A DNA stretch of 64,000 bases from Caryophanales bacterium. Lineage in GTDB: Bacteria; Bacillota; Bacilli; JARBTR01. Positions within the stretch are counted from its first letter, which is position 1. Each line of letters begins with the position of its first letter. The notes beneath the pieces were generated by a model. The model worked only from the letters and a program-made list of their open reading frames with translations. It was not told the DNA's origin and ran no database searches. This document shows, in pieces, positions 16,949-25,397 of this stretch. A program made the position numbers and the translations under genes. The stretch covers positions 41,604 through 105,603 of the forward strand of contig JARBTR010000007.1 of the NCBI GenBank assembly GCA_029240105.1, given 5' to 3'.

Positions 16949-17368
16949 ATGTACAAGAAAATTTTAGTAGCATATGACGGATCCGAACCATCTTTACGTG
17001 CAGTAGAGCATGCAGTATCATTAGCTAAAATGTACAAAAGCGAAAAGATTACTTTGCTTCAGGCAATACAGAATGTTCCAATGAATGACCCATTATTTAT
17101 TGTTCATTATTACCAATTTGAAGATGATGCGAACGGTGCAACATTTGAACCAGCAGAGAACATATTAAATGCAGAAGGTATTCCATTTGAAACAAAAATG
17201 CTCCATGGCGAACCGGGAATGCTGGTAACACAAGTTGCAAAGGATAATAATTATGACTTAATTGTTGTTGGTGGTACAGGTAAAGGCCTAATTAAAAAGG
17301 CCATTTTAGGAAGTGTTAGTTCCTATGTGACTACAAACGCAAAATGTCCAGTTTTAGTTGTTAAATAA
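16949..17368 (+). CDS. universal stress protein, UspA family
   Basis: A single Usp domain of 139 residues. The N-terminal strand ILVAYDGSEPSLRAVEHA and the ATP-binding signature G-2x-G-9x-G-S (GGTGKGLIKKAILGSVSS) are both present, so it belongs to the ATP-binding type. GGAGG is 9 bases before the ATG at 16949; an in-frame TTG at 16940 abuts that site and is not used. It is monocistronic with its own terminator. The role is general stress survival; the partner is unknown. Confidence 0.93.
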   Translation: MYKKILVAYDGSEPSLRAVEHAVSLAKMYKSEKITLLQAIQNVPMNDPLFIVHYYQFEDDANGATFEPAENILNAEGIPFETKMLHGEPGMLVTQVAKDNNYDLIVVGGTGKGLIKKAILGSVSSYVTTNAKCPVLVVK

Positions 17369-17378
17369 TTCGTTTATG

Positions 17379-17415
17379 GCATCTGAACTTTTTAAAAAGT
17401 ACAGATGCTTTTTTT
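17379..17415 (+). terminator. Rho-independent terminator of the usp gene
   Basis: GCATCTG and CAGATGC arms enclose an inner ACTTTTT/AAAAAGT stem and are followed by seven T residues. Confidence 0.88.
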
Positions 17416-17474
17416 CATTTATAGGGTAAAATTGATTTATTGTTTAAAATTTTTAAGAAAGCTGGTGAGTAGAC

Positions 17475-18509
17475 ATGCTAAAAGACGAGATTATTGCTTA
17501 TAGTAAATCGATTGGGATTGATCATATAGGCTTCACAACAGCAGATCCGTTTGAAGAGATGAAGACTCGCTTAGCTAAGCAACAAGAAAAGGGTTATGCT
17601 TCAGGATTTGAAGAGCCAGATTTAGAAAAAAGAACTGCACCAAAATTGTTGATGCAAGATGCAAAATCAATTATTGCAATTGCCATCGCTTACCCTTCAA
17701 AAATGACGAACACTCCAAGAATGGAGAAAGACAACTACCGAGGAGTTTTCGCGAAGGCTTCTTGGGGTTTGGATTACCACATTGTTTTAAAAGAAAAACT
17801 AAACCTTTTAGAAGAATATATCCTTTCCAAAGTACCAGATGCAGTGTGCCAATCAATGGTAGACACCGGAGAACTAGTTGATCGTGCTGTTGCAGAACGT
17901 GCAGGGATTGGTTGGAGTGGAAAAAACTGCTCAATCATATCACCAGTTCTTGGCTCATTCATGTACCTAGGAGAAATGATAACAAATATTGTATTTGAAC
18001 CCGATTTGCCCATTGATAATCAGTGTGGTGAATGTCGAAAATGTCTAGATGCTTGTCCAACAGGCGCATTGGTTGGGGAGGGTCAGATAAATGCAAAAGC
18101 ATGTATTTCCTATTTAACTCAAACAAAAGAAGTTATACCACAAGAATACATCAAAAAAATAGGTAACCGATTATATGGATGTGATACCTGTCAGGTTGTA
18201 TGTCCAATCAATAAAGGGATTGATTTTCACTTACATCCAGAAATTGAGCCAGAAGGTGAACTTGTCAAACCTTTGTTAAAACCAATATTAAGTCTGAGCA
18301 ATCGCGCTTTTAAAGAAAAGTTTGGTCATATGGCAGGAGCATGGAGAGGGAAAACACCTTTACAACGAAACGCAATTCTTGCACTTGCACATTTTAAGGA
18401 TCAAAGTGCACTAGGAGAACTTCAAAGAATTGCTGAAATAGATACGAGAGAAGTCATTCGAGAAACAGCAAAATACGCAGTAAACAAGATTAAAGGTGAT
18501 AACATTTGA
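17475..18509 (+). CDS. queG: epoxyqueuosine reductase
   Basis: QueG carries out the last step of queuosine synthesis, reducing epoxyqueuosine in tRNA with cobalamin and two [4Fe-4S] clusters. The 344-residue protein has the family DUF1730 start, the DTGELVDRA active-site stretch (130-138), and cluster cysteines at 184, 187, 190, 194 and 210, 236, 239, 243 (CGECRKCLDACP; CDTCQVVCP). The C-terminus holds HEAT-like repeats (PLQRNAILALAHFKD) typical of the Firmicute form. Other queuosine genes are not in the window. The ribosome binding site (GGTGAG) is moderate. Confidence 0.95.
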   Translation: MLKDEIIAYSKSIGIDHIGFTTADPFEEMKTRLAKQQEKGYASGFEEPDLEKRTAPKLLMQDAKSIIAIAIAYPSKMTNTPRMEKDNYRGVFAKASWGLDYHIVLKEKLNLLEEYILSKVPDAVCQSMVDTGELVDRAVAERAGIGWSGKNCSIISPVLGSFMYLGEMITNIVFEPDLPIDNQCGECRKCLDACPTGALVGEGQINAKACISYLTQTKEVIPQEYIKKIGNRLYGCDTCQVVCPINKGIDFHLHPEIEPEGELVKPLLKPILSLSNRAFKEKFGHMAGAWRGKTPLQRNAILALAHFKDQSALGELQRIAEIDTREVIRETAKYAVNKIKGDNI

Positions 18510-18643
18510 TACATTCTTATTTGCAATTAACACCATGGCAATTCTGTTTGATTAAAAAATCAATATTCAACATTAGCCAAGCGATTTTCTAATAGTTATG
18601 GGTATAATTAGAACAAATATAAACAAATATGGATGTGAAAAAG

Positions 18644-19375
18644 ATGAACCATTTAGTAAAGGCAATAGATAACCGTATTTCGAGAAGAACATATATAGAT
18701 AATCCTGTAGATTCTAAAAAAATAGAAAAACTATTTTCCTTAGTGGACAAGTATAACCAAGAAGGAAAATTACAGATGGAATTAATTGTAGAAGGTGGAG
18801 ATGCCTTCAGTAAACTTAGTCGTTCATATGGCTTTTTTAAAAATGTTCACACAATCCTTGCAATGAAGGGCAAAACAAATGATTCGTATGTTTGTGAAAA
18901 ATTGGGTTTCTATGGTGAATTACTTGTTCTTGAAGCGACTTTACTTGGTCTTGGTACTTGCTGGGTTGGAGGTTCTTTTGATCGTAAAAGCCAAGTATTT
19001 CATGTTGAGAAGGATGAAATATTACCCTACGTTATCACTGTAGGTGAATGTCTTGATGAAAAATCTTTTAGAGAAAAGCTGATTCACGGATTATCTCACC
19101 AACGTTCGACTAAAGTTGAGGATTTAATTGTAGCATCAGGCAATATAAATAAATTACCAATTGAGTTTATAGAGGCAATGAAAGCTGTTCATAAAGCGCC
19201 TTCGGCAATGAACAGTCAGCCTGTTCGCTTTGAATATACGAACGGGGAGGTTTATGCACATCATAAGAATCCTTCAGTTAAAGATTCAGTTGATTTGGGC
19301 ATAGCAAAAGCACATTTCATCGTCAAAGCTGGAGGCAGTTTTGAATGGGGAAATGGAGGTAAATGGTTAAAGTAA
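18644..19375 (+). CDS. nitroreductase family protein (TM1586-like)
   Basis: About 243 residues of the FMN-dependent nitroreductase fold in its TM1586_NiRdase variant: ISRRTYIDNPVDSKK at the start, a central GLGTCWVGGSFD motif and KAPSAMNSQPVRFEY near the end. The protein ends soon after FEWGNGGKW, as family members do. The first in-frame ATG is 18629 (MDVKK), but the ATG at 18644 has GGATGTGA upstream, so I prefer it. The substrate is unknown. A GGGTATAAT box lies about 25-33 bases upstream of the 18629 ATG. A strong terminator and MITE copy B follow. Confidence 0.85.
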   Translation: MNHLVKAIDNRISRRTYIDNPVDSKKIEKLFSLVDKYNQEGKLQMELIVEGGDAFSKLSRSYGFFKNVHTILAMKGKTNDSYVCEKLGFYGELLVLEATLLGLGTCWVGGSFDRKSQVFHVEKDEILPYVITVGECLDEKSFREKLIHGLSHQRSTKVEDLIVASGNINKLPIEFIEAMKAVHKAPSAMNSQPVRFEYTNGEVYAHHKNPSVKDSVDLGIAKAHFIVKAGGSFEWGNGGKWLK

Positions 19376-19455
19376 AATGTTGGAAATAAATGATTTAGAC
19401 ATAAATAAAACAAAAAATAAAGACGTAAGCTTAGAGAAGTCCCAAAATCGTAAAG

Positions 19456-19507
19456 CGCCTCCAATTGTTAGACTAATATCTAACAATTGGAGGCGTTTCT
19501 AATTTTT
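19456..19507 (+). terminator. Rho-independent terminator after the nitroreductase gene
   Basis: A 15-bp perfect stem CGCCTCCAATTGTTA with its complement around a 10-base loop, followed by TTTCTAATTTTT. Confidence 0.92.
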
Positions 19508-19514
19508 AATGTAA

Positions 19515-19743
19515 GGGTCAGTTAAAGTTCTTTGTTGATATTATTTGAAGTTTTAATCAACATCCAACTAATTTGTTGGTAATTAGAGAAAATAAGAGGT
19601 ATTCCCGTGGTAAGAAACGTATACGTTTTTGGGCTAAATAAGACCTTAGACTTATAACCCGACCACAGGAATTTACTCCATTTTATCAATTATCAATGGA
19701 TTTTCTATTTGATTAAAAAATCAACATTAAACATTAACAGAGC
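19515..19743 (-). mobile_element. MITE-like repeat, copy B (inverted relative to copy A)
   Basis: About 229 bp. Read on the minus strand it begins GCTCTGTTAATGTTTAATG and keeps the landmarks of copy A in order: TTGATTTTTTAATCAAA, TTGATAAAATGG, AAATTCCTGTGGTCGG, an AAACGTATACGTTT palindrome, CCACGGGAA, TTTCTCTAATT-CCAACAAATTA and ATGTTGATTAAAA, ending in AACTTTAACTGACCC. Compared with A it lacks one of the two GTATAC palindromes and the ACATATATGT palindrome. It is non-coding. Confidence 0.8.
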
Positions 19744-19765
19744 TCAATGTAAAATTTTTACTTAA

Positions 19766-20647
19766 CTATTTATAACAAAAATCACAAGGGTCTTGATGCC
19801 CTTTGTTAATTGCTTCAGTTAAAGTTCCTGACAGGATTGTTTTACTCCTTGATAAAGTAGGGCAATTTTTAAATTTATGATAACTTTTTCCACTAGGCGT
19901 GAAGTAAGTTGTTGAGTCTAAAGCCTGTTCCTTAGGTATTCCTAAATTAGTATTTATATCGTAGTTTGCTTTGTTTTCAGAGGAGTAATCACCTTTTGTT
20001 GTTCCGTTTTCCCCAAATTGCCAAAGCCCTAATTTTTTCTCGAAAGCTTCTCGGTCAAATTTCCTAAAATAGTTCGAGTAAGAAATATCTGGTTTGTATG
20101 AATAGGACATTGCATATCCTCTTAATACAAGAATTGCATTAAAACAGTTAGCTCGAAACTCCTTTTCTGATAAATTAGTAGGTTTCTTTAACCAAACAAA
20201 ACGAAGTAGACGTCCATACTGATCGGTTTCGCTGATATCTTTTGTTAGCCAAACTGTTTTTCCGTTAAGCATTCTTTTGGTAAATTGACTTGCCTCTTTA
20301 CCGTATTTTTCAATTTTATTTGTTGATTCTGGTGTATTCATATTTATAAACCGCACAACTTGGCCACTTTTTAATTCAATCGTGTCACCATCAACAACTC
20401 GAGTAACCACACCTTGTACAGCCTCTATTTCAGACACATTTATTTCGGAAATATCCGTTTGCTGCAAATTAATCTGTGTTTGCTTTTCTTCGGTTACTTT
20501 ATTTTTTGTATGGGGTTTTGAAGAGTTTTTAAGATTTCCATTATCACAACCTGTCAGAAATAAGGAGGAAAAAGTTATTGAAAGTATATAAATCAGGATG
20601 ATTGTTTTGATTGTAAATATATTAATTTTTTTTCTTCTTTTCATCAT
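19766..20647 (-). CDS. thermonuclease-family (SNase) lipoprotein
   Basis: 293 residues. An N-terminal hydrophobic segment ends in the lipobox LTGC, so it is a surface lipoprotein. The staphylococcal nuclease domain (about 80-215) has GVVTRVVDGDTIEL and the catalytic-type DQYGRLLRFVW. The last 50 residues carry YHKFKNCPTLSRSKT and CDFCYK, a small Cys pair region resembling the metal-binding ends seen in other Gram-positive nucleases. The expected activity is Ca2+-dependent phosphodiester cleavage of DNA or RNA outside the cell. AAGGAT precedes the start. It is divergent from the Amidase_6 gene and ends 22 bases from MITE B. Confidence 0.9.
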   Translation of the reverse strand: MMKRRKKINIFTIKTIILIYILSITFSSLFLTGCDNGNLKNSSKPHTKNKVTEEKQTQINLQQTDISEINVSEIEAVQGVVTRVVDGDTIELKSGQVVRFINMNTPESTNKIEKYGKEASQFTKRMLNGKTVWLTKDISETDQYGRLLRFVWLKKPTNLSEKEFRANCFNAILVLRGYAMSYSYKPDISYSNYFRKFDREAFEKKLGLWQFGENGTTKGDYSSENKANYDINTNLGIPKEQALDSTTYFTPSGKSYHKFKNCPTLSRSKTILSGTLTEAINKGHQDPCDFCYK

Positions 20648-20754
20648 TGCTTATCCTTTTTGTTTGAATCTAATTAAAAAATACTAAAAATAGGTCATAT
20701 AGAATATTTTATCGTAAAACAGAAAGATTTTATGATTTTTTTGGGGGTACCTAA

Positions 20755-21612
20755 ATGAAAAAAATGATTGAAGAGTGGGTTCGTAAGGAAGCAGTCCGAA
20801 AGCTAAAAAGTAAAGATATGCGGAATACAATTAAGATTATTGGAAAAGGTCAATTTGATCAGAATGGTAAAGTTCAAATCACTTGGAAATATGTCATGAA
20901 GCAGGGTGACCATTTTTATATTTCAGAGTTAGCTGAAAATAGAGAATGTTCAAACATGCGTGAAAATCTAGATGATTTGCTATTGGATTACCAAGAGTCC
21001 GAAAAGTGGAAGAGTGATCCGCTAGAGGAGAACATCTATATAGATGTTGAAGCAGAAGAGATGATTGAAAAAGAACTAATTCATAATCTACAGGGTGAAG
21101 AATCAGATTTATTTTATAAAATGCCTCGTGAAAATCGGTCACCCTATAATCGTCATAAAGCAGTTCATTACGCGGAAAGATGGTGGAACAGTCGGAATCC
21201 AGCATATCCAAAGTTCAAAGACGACTGTACAAACTATATTTCACAATGCCTAGCAGCTGGTGGTTTCCCTATGACAGGGTTTGGGAATCGTAATAAAGGC
21301 TGGTGGTATCGCAACGGAAAGTACTCCTTTAGTTGGTCTGTTGCACATGCCTTGTTATTATTCTTGGCAGGTTCCAGATTTACACGTGAGGTTAAAACTG
21401 TTGACAAACTAATGTTAGGAGACATCATTTGTTATGATTTTGAGGGAGATGGTCGTTTTAATCATAATACAATCATAACTGGAAGGGATGCTAATGGTCA
21501 GCCACTTGTGAATGCACATACTTATGACAGTAGACAGAGGTATTGGGAATACAAGGATTCATCAGCTTATACCCCGAAAATTCGTTATCGTTATTTTCAT
21601 ATATTAGATTAG
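20755..21612 (+). CDS. Amidase_6 domain protein
   Basis: 285 residues with no signal peptide. The N-terminal half (1-120) is a charged region of unknown fold. The C-terminal half is the putative amidase domain PF12671: RHKAVHYAERWWNSRNPAYPKF, the nucleophile-type Cys in DDCTNYISQCL, the aromatic WWYRNG block and a catalytic-type His in FNHNTIITG. Family members are common in spore formers (for example YhbB), but the substrate is not established. GGGGG precedes the ATG. Confidence 0.88.
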   Translation: MKKMIEEWVRKEAVRKLKSKDMRNTIKIIGKGQFDQNGKVQITWKYVMKQGDHFYISELAENRECSNMRENLDDLLLDYQESEKWKSDPLEENIYIDVEAEEMIEKELIHNLQGEESDLFYKMPRENRSPYNRHKAVHYAERWWNSRNPAYPKFKDDCTNYISQCLAAGGFPMTGFGNRNKGWWYRNGKYSFSWSVAHALLLFLAGSRFTREVKTVDKLMLGDIICYDFEGDGRFNHNTIITGRDANGQPLVNAHTYDSRQRYWEYKDSSAYTPKIRYRYFHILD

Positions 21613-21800
21613 AGGAAATTTGAATTCACTCATTGTAAATAAAATTAATCCAATAATAGATAAAAGGAACAGTTTGGATGATATAATATTCGATAAAAAT
21701 AAAAGAAGATGGACAATTATTCTTAAAAGTTATAAGTCAGAATTACTTGCTTTTATTGAATTATGCGAAAGCTCAACCGTACATTTTATGGAGTGAAAAA

Positions 21801-22277
21801 ATGGCATTACATATTGTTTTATATCAACCACTGATTCCAGCTAATACAGGAAATATTGCACGTACTTGTGCTGCAACAAATACGAAACTGCACTTAATCC
21901 GTCCACTTGGATTTTCAACAGATGATAAGCAATTAAAACGGGCGGGCCTTGATTATTGGGAACATGTTGATATCACCTATTACGATTCAATTGAGGAATT
22001 TTTAGAGAAAAAAAGTGGTGAATTTTTTTACATTACGAAGTTTGCTAAAAATATATATAGTGATTCCCTGTACGGTGATGTTTCTAAAGATTATTATTTC
22101 ATTTTTGGACGTGAGACAACTGGCTTACCCAAAAATTTATTAGAAGAACATCCTGAGCGAGGTCTGAGATTACCCATGAATGATGAGCATGTCCGTTCGC
22201 TAAATCTCTCAAATACAGCCGCTATTGTTATTTATGAAGCTTTAAGACAACAGATTTTTCCTACATTAGATTTGTAA
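21801..22277 (+). CDS. trmL: tRNA (cytidine(34)-2'-O)-methyltransferase
   Basis: TrmL methylates the 2'-hydroxyl of the wobble base in tRNA-Leu. The 158-residue SPOUT protein shows all three knot motifs: NTGNIARTCAATNTKLHLI, FGRETTGLP and LNLSNTAAIVIYEALRQ. An upstream in-frame ATG at 21747 would add 18 residues with no ribosome binding site; GGAGTG lies 7 bases before the ATG at 21801, which also gives the family's usual start, MALHIVLYQPLIP. It is monocistronic with its own terminator. Confidence 0.95.
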   Translation: MALHIVLYQPLIPANTGNIARTCAATNTKLHLIRPLGFSTDDKQLKRAGLDYWEHVDITYYDSIEEFLEKKSGEFFYITKFAKNIYSDSLYGDVSKDYYFIFGRETTGLPKNLLEEHPERGLRLPMNDEHVRSLNLSNTAAIVIYEALRQQIFPTLDL

Positions 22278-22296
22278 ATTATTAAATAAAACAAAA

Positions 22297-22346
22297 AGAA
22301 CAACTAGCTTGAAGCAATACATTTCAAGTAAGTTGTTCTTTTTTTT
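22297..22346 (+). terminator. Rho-independent terminator of trmL
   Basis: AGAACAACTAGCTTGAA pairs with TTCAAGTAAGTTGTTCT around a short loop, followed by eight or more T residues. Confidence 0.9.
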
Positions 22347-22357
22347 GAGAGTAAGTT

Positions 22358-23350
22358 TTATCCCATCATATCTTCACGTGTGAAGACAACAAATGAGATA
22401 ATGAGCGCGATGATGCCCCATGCGCTCAAGGTTATGATAGAAAAACTCATATTTAGACCCTCAAGAGATGGCGTAGCGCCTGATAAATAGTTAATAAGAT
22501 CTAAGTTTACACTATAAACATATTTGGCACCTTCCCAACTGGAAGCAAGCCCTTGAAGGATTCCTCCTGCGATTAGTGAAGCGAACATAGCGCCCATACC
22601 AGCTGGAGTGTTACGAACTAAAATCGATACCATAAAAGCAAGTGTCCCTACAATAATCGCCACGAACCAAGTAAGGCCAATACACATTAATAGAAATTCC
22701 CACTGTGGAATGGAGTGAATACCTGAAGTCACCAATTCATTATTCACTATAGAGAAACCAGTAAGAATAGGCGCATCAATACCTTTGAATCCAAATACAA
22801 TTCCAGATAAAGAATAAGCAATTACTACCACCAACGTCATAATGATGGTAACACTTAGAAACATCGCTAAATATTTACTTAATAAGACCTTCCATCTTCT
22901 CACTGGCCTTGTTAGAAGCATTTTTATCGTGCCGTCAGCTCTTTCACCAGATATCATATCTATCACTACAACTAACACCAAAAGTGGTATAAACATACTA
23001 ATTCCAAGGGTTAGGAAGCTCCTTAAAAAAGTAGGAGCACCAATGACAGAAGGGTTGATATCTTTTTCTAAATAGTATTTATTTTGTTCCATTTGCAGTC
23101 GACGTATTTTTTTAAATTCTTCTGGTGAATTGGAAGAGTTTAAGCGATTTTGCGAATCAGAAATTTGTTGTTGTAAAACAATTCTCCAATCCTTTGTTCC
23201 AACTTTTTTGAGGTTTTCTTCTTGTTCTCGATGCTGACCATAAATAAATAACGGAACTAAAATCATCAGAATAAGCAAGACGACAGCAAATCGTTTTTTT
23301 CGATATATTTTCTCAACTTCATTGTATGTGAGAAGTCCTAGTTCTTTCAT
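22358..23350 (-). CDS. ABC-2 type transporter, permease
   Basis: A 330-residue membrane protein of the ABC-2 family. It has a cytosolic start, a first helix (VVLLILMILVPLFI), a roughly 90-residue external loop with a charged stretch, then five helices. The coupling region ISGERADGTIKMLLTRPVRRWKVLLSK is the classic ABC-2 signature. AGGAGG precedes the ATG. It begins one base after the ATPase gene and is last in a three-gene operon with an SGNH hydrolase. It is likely an exporter; the substrate is unknown. Confidence 0.92.
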   Translation of the reverse strand: MKELGLLTYNEVEKIYRKKRFAVVLLILMILVPLFIYGQHREQEENLKKVGTKDWRIVLQQQISDSQNRLNSSNSPEEFKKIRRLQMEQNKYYLEKDINPSVIGAPTFLRSFLTLGISMFIPLLVLVVVIDMISGERADGTIKMLLTRPVRRWKVLLSKYLAMFLSVTIIMTLVVVIAYSLSGIVFGFKGIDAPILTGFSIVNNELVTSGIHSIPQWEFLLMCIGLTWFVAIIVGTLAFMVSILVRNTPAGMGAMFASLIAGGILQGLASSWEGAKYVYSVNLDLINYLSGATPSLEGLNMSFSIITLSAWGIIALIISFVVFTREDMMG

Positions 23351-23351
23351 G

Positions 23352-24311
23352 TTAATGGACCTCCTTTAAATCTAAACTTGATTGTTGTGAAGAAGATGGC
23401 TTACTACCGGTCGTTAGTTGCATAAATAAATCTTCTAAAGTTATTGTTTTTTCAGCAACCTTTGATACTGCTATACCATTAGATGTAAGTTTTTGTACAA
23501 TTTCTGAAATGAGAGTTTGATCCACTTTACAGAGAATTGATTTATCTCTTATTGTTATATTGCTTACGGATTCAAAAGAAGCAATAATATCGCGTGCTCT
23601 TTCTATTGGTTCAGCAATCCATTCCACTACATCACCAGAATGATGATGTAACAAATCTTCAACTGTTGATACTGTTACCATTCGGCCTCGATCAATGATT
23701 GCTACACGATCACACATCATTTGGATTTCACTTAATAAATGACTTGAGATGAAAACACTCATTTTTTCTTTTTCAACAAGAAAACGAACAAATTCACGAA
23801 GTTCCTTAATTCCAGCTGGATCTAGACCATTAGTCGGTTCATCTAAAATAAGCAAACGAGGTCTGCCAATGAGTGCTTGTCCAATCCCAAGGCGTTGCTT
23901 CATTCCGAGTGAATATGTTTTTACACGATCATGTATTCTCTCTGTTAAATTAACTTGCTCAACAATTTCACGCAAACGATCGTCAGAAATATTACCTTGC
24001 ATTCTAGCGTATTGTTTTAAAACTTCCCACCCTGTTAAGAAACCATAAAGCTCAGGATTTTCCACAATACAACCAACATTTTTCATTGCTTCCTTGAAGT
24101 CTTTAAAAACATCATGGCCAGCAATTGTAACACGACCATTGGTCGGTTTGATTAAACCAACGAGCATTCGAATTGTCGTCGTCTTTCCCGACCCATTTGG
24201 TCCCAAGAAACCAAAAACCTCGCCCGCATTCACTGAAAATTCAATATTTTCTACTAAGTTCTTACCTTTAACGGTTTTTGTTAAATTTTCAACTTGAAGG
24301 ATTTTACTCAT
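23352..24311 (-). CDS. ABC transporter ATP-binding protein
   Basis: 319 residues: Walker A GPNGSGKTT, signature YSLGMKQRLGIGQALIG, Walker B LLILDEPTNGLDP, switch His in SSHLLSE, plus the C-terminal DUF4162-like domain common in ABC-2 exporter ATPases. A TTG at 24320 also opens the frame, but AAAGGA is well spaced only for the ATG at 24311. It overlaps the stop of the SGNH hydrolase gene by 8 bases and is followed directly by its permease. Confidence 0.93.
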   Translation of the reverse strand: MSKILQVENLTKTVKGKNLVENIEFSVNAGEVFGFLGPNGSGKTTTIRMLVGLIKPTNGRVTIAGHDVFKDFKEAMKNVGCIVENPELYGFLTGWEVLKQYARMQGNISDDRLREIVEQVNLTERIHDRVKTYSLGMKQRLGIGQALIGRPRLLILDEPTNGLDPAGIKELREFVRFLVEKEKMSVFISSHLLSEIQMMCDRVAIIDRGRMVTVSTVEDLLHHHSGDVVEWIAEPIERARDIIASFESVSNITIRDKSILCKVDQTLISEIVQKLTSNGIAVSKVAEKTITLEDLFMQLTTGSKPSSSQQSSLDLKEVH

Positions 24312-25122
24312 TCGACTCAATTCCTTTCAAGTTTGTTAAAATAATGGGCAATAGTCTTTCTGTAATTGCCTGATATCCTTTACCATTGGGATGATATTTA
24401 TCAACATAAAGCCAAGCTGGAACTTTACCCTTGAATAAATCCAATGAAGGTACTACATAAACATTCGGATAAACCCCAGTCACTTTTTCTAAAGCAAGGT
24501 TCCACTGCATAACAGCCTCGGAAGTTTTTTCATAACCTTTTAATCCCTCATATGGATTAAAAAGACTAACCCAGTAAATAGGTGCGTTAGAATTATTCGA
24601 CCGTATGGTTTCAAGAATTGTTTTTGCATCTGTTGTAAAGGTTGCAATATCAGGTTGATATGTAGCTAGAAATTCCGAAGTCAGATTTCCCATTCCGGGT
24701 GATAGGTCATTACCGCCCATTGTCATTACGATTACATCAGCATGGTTAATTGTATATTGAACACCTTTATCATTAAGCAATAGGAGTAAATCTTTTGATT
24801 TAGCCCCACTTACAGATAAATTTGATGCAACTATAGTCTTTTTCTGACTTTCGCTTAAAGCTGTTTTTAGACGGTCAAAATAGCCTGCACCTTTATCATC
24901 ACCAACACCTCTTGTAAGTGAGTCCCCTAAACCAACTAAAGAAAGGGTTTGTTCATCTTTTTGATCTTGATCTTTATTTTTTTCTACAGATTTATTAGTG
25001 TTCTCACTAGTTTTTGTTTCTTTTCCATTAACGGATAGCGCCCCATTGATGAAACCATAAATCATGATTCCACTTGCCATAATAGATAAGACAACCAGAC
25101 TTTTTATAATAAAACTTCTCAT
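24304..25122 (-). CDS. SGNH/GDSL-type hydrolase, membrane-anchored
   Basis: 272 residues: an N-terminal membrane anchor (residues 7-27), a charged linker, then an SGNH hydrolase with block I GLGDSLTRG (Ser nucleophile), block III GGNDL and block V DKYHPNGKGY (Asp/His). It should sit on the outer face and act as an esterase or acylhydrolase on lipid or wall acyl groups. It is first in an operon with an ABC-2 exporter and is overlapped by the ATPase gene, which suggests that the enzyme acts on, or is needed for, the exported material. AGGAGG precedes the ATG. Confidence 0.92.
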   Translation of the reverse strand: MRSFIIKSLVVLSIMASGIMIYGFINGALSVNGKETKTSENTNKSVEKNKDQDQKDEQTLSLVGLGDSLTRGVGDDKGAGYFDRLKTALSESQKKTIVASNLSVSGAKSKDLLLLLNDKGVQYTINHADVIVMTMGGNDLSPGMGNLTSEFLATYQPDIATFTTDAKTILETIRSNNSNAPIYWVSLFNPYEGLKGYEKTSEAVMQWNLALEKVTGVYPNVYVVPSLDLFKGKVPAWLYVDKYHPNGKGYQAITERLLPIILTNLKGIESNE

Positions 25123-25397
25123 TTTTACCTCCTCTTTGAAAAAAGTTTAAACATACTATATACCAAATATAAACCCCGTCAATGACTTAGATGTGAACTT
25201 TTTAATGTATAAATGGATTTAATACATTTGCTACTCAACCATAATGTCTGAAAATGACTAAGAATATACGACTTGAAACAATTTCTGTGTGTAATCGAAT
25301 CCTGCTTAAAAGCATATTTTAGATTAATTAGGGGCGTATTGAGTAGACATTAATACGGTAATTTAAGTCCCTAGCCAAAAGCAGGAGGATGGCTGCT

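Noticed and set aside
16380..19743. Composite transposon carrying psuKG or queG
   Set aside because: Only short non-coding repeats are present; there is no transposase, and gene composition inside and outside looks alike.
25270..25390. Sigma-E promoter before prkA
   Set aside because: GCATATT resembles a sigma-E -35, but no CATACANT-like -10 lies at the right distance.
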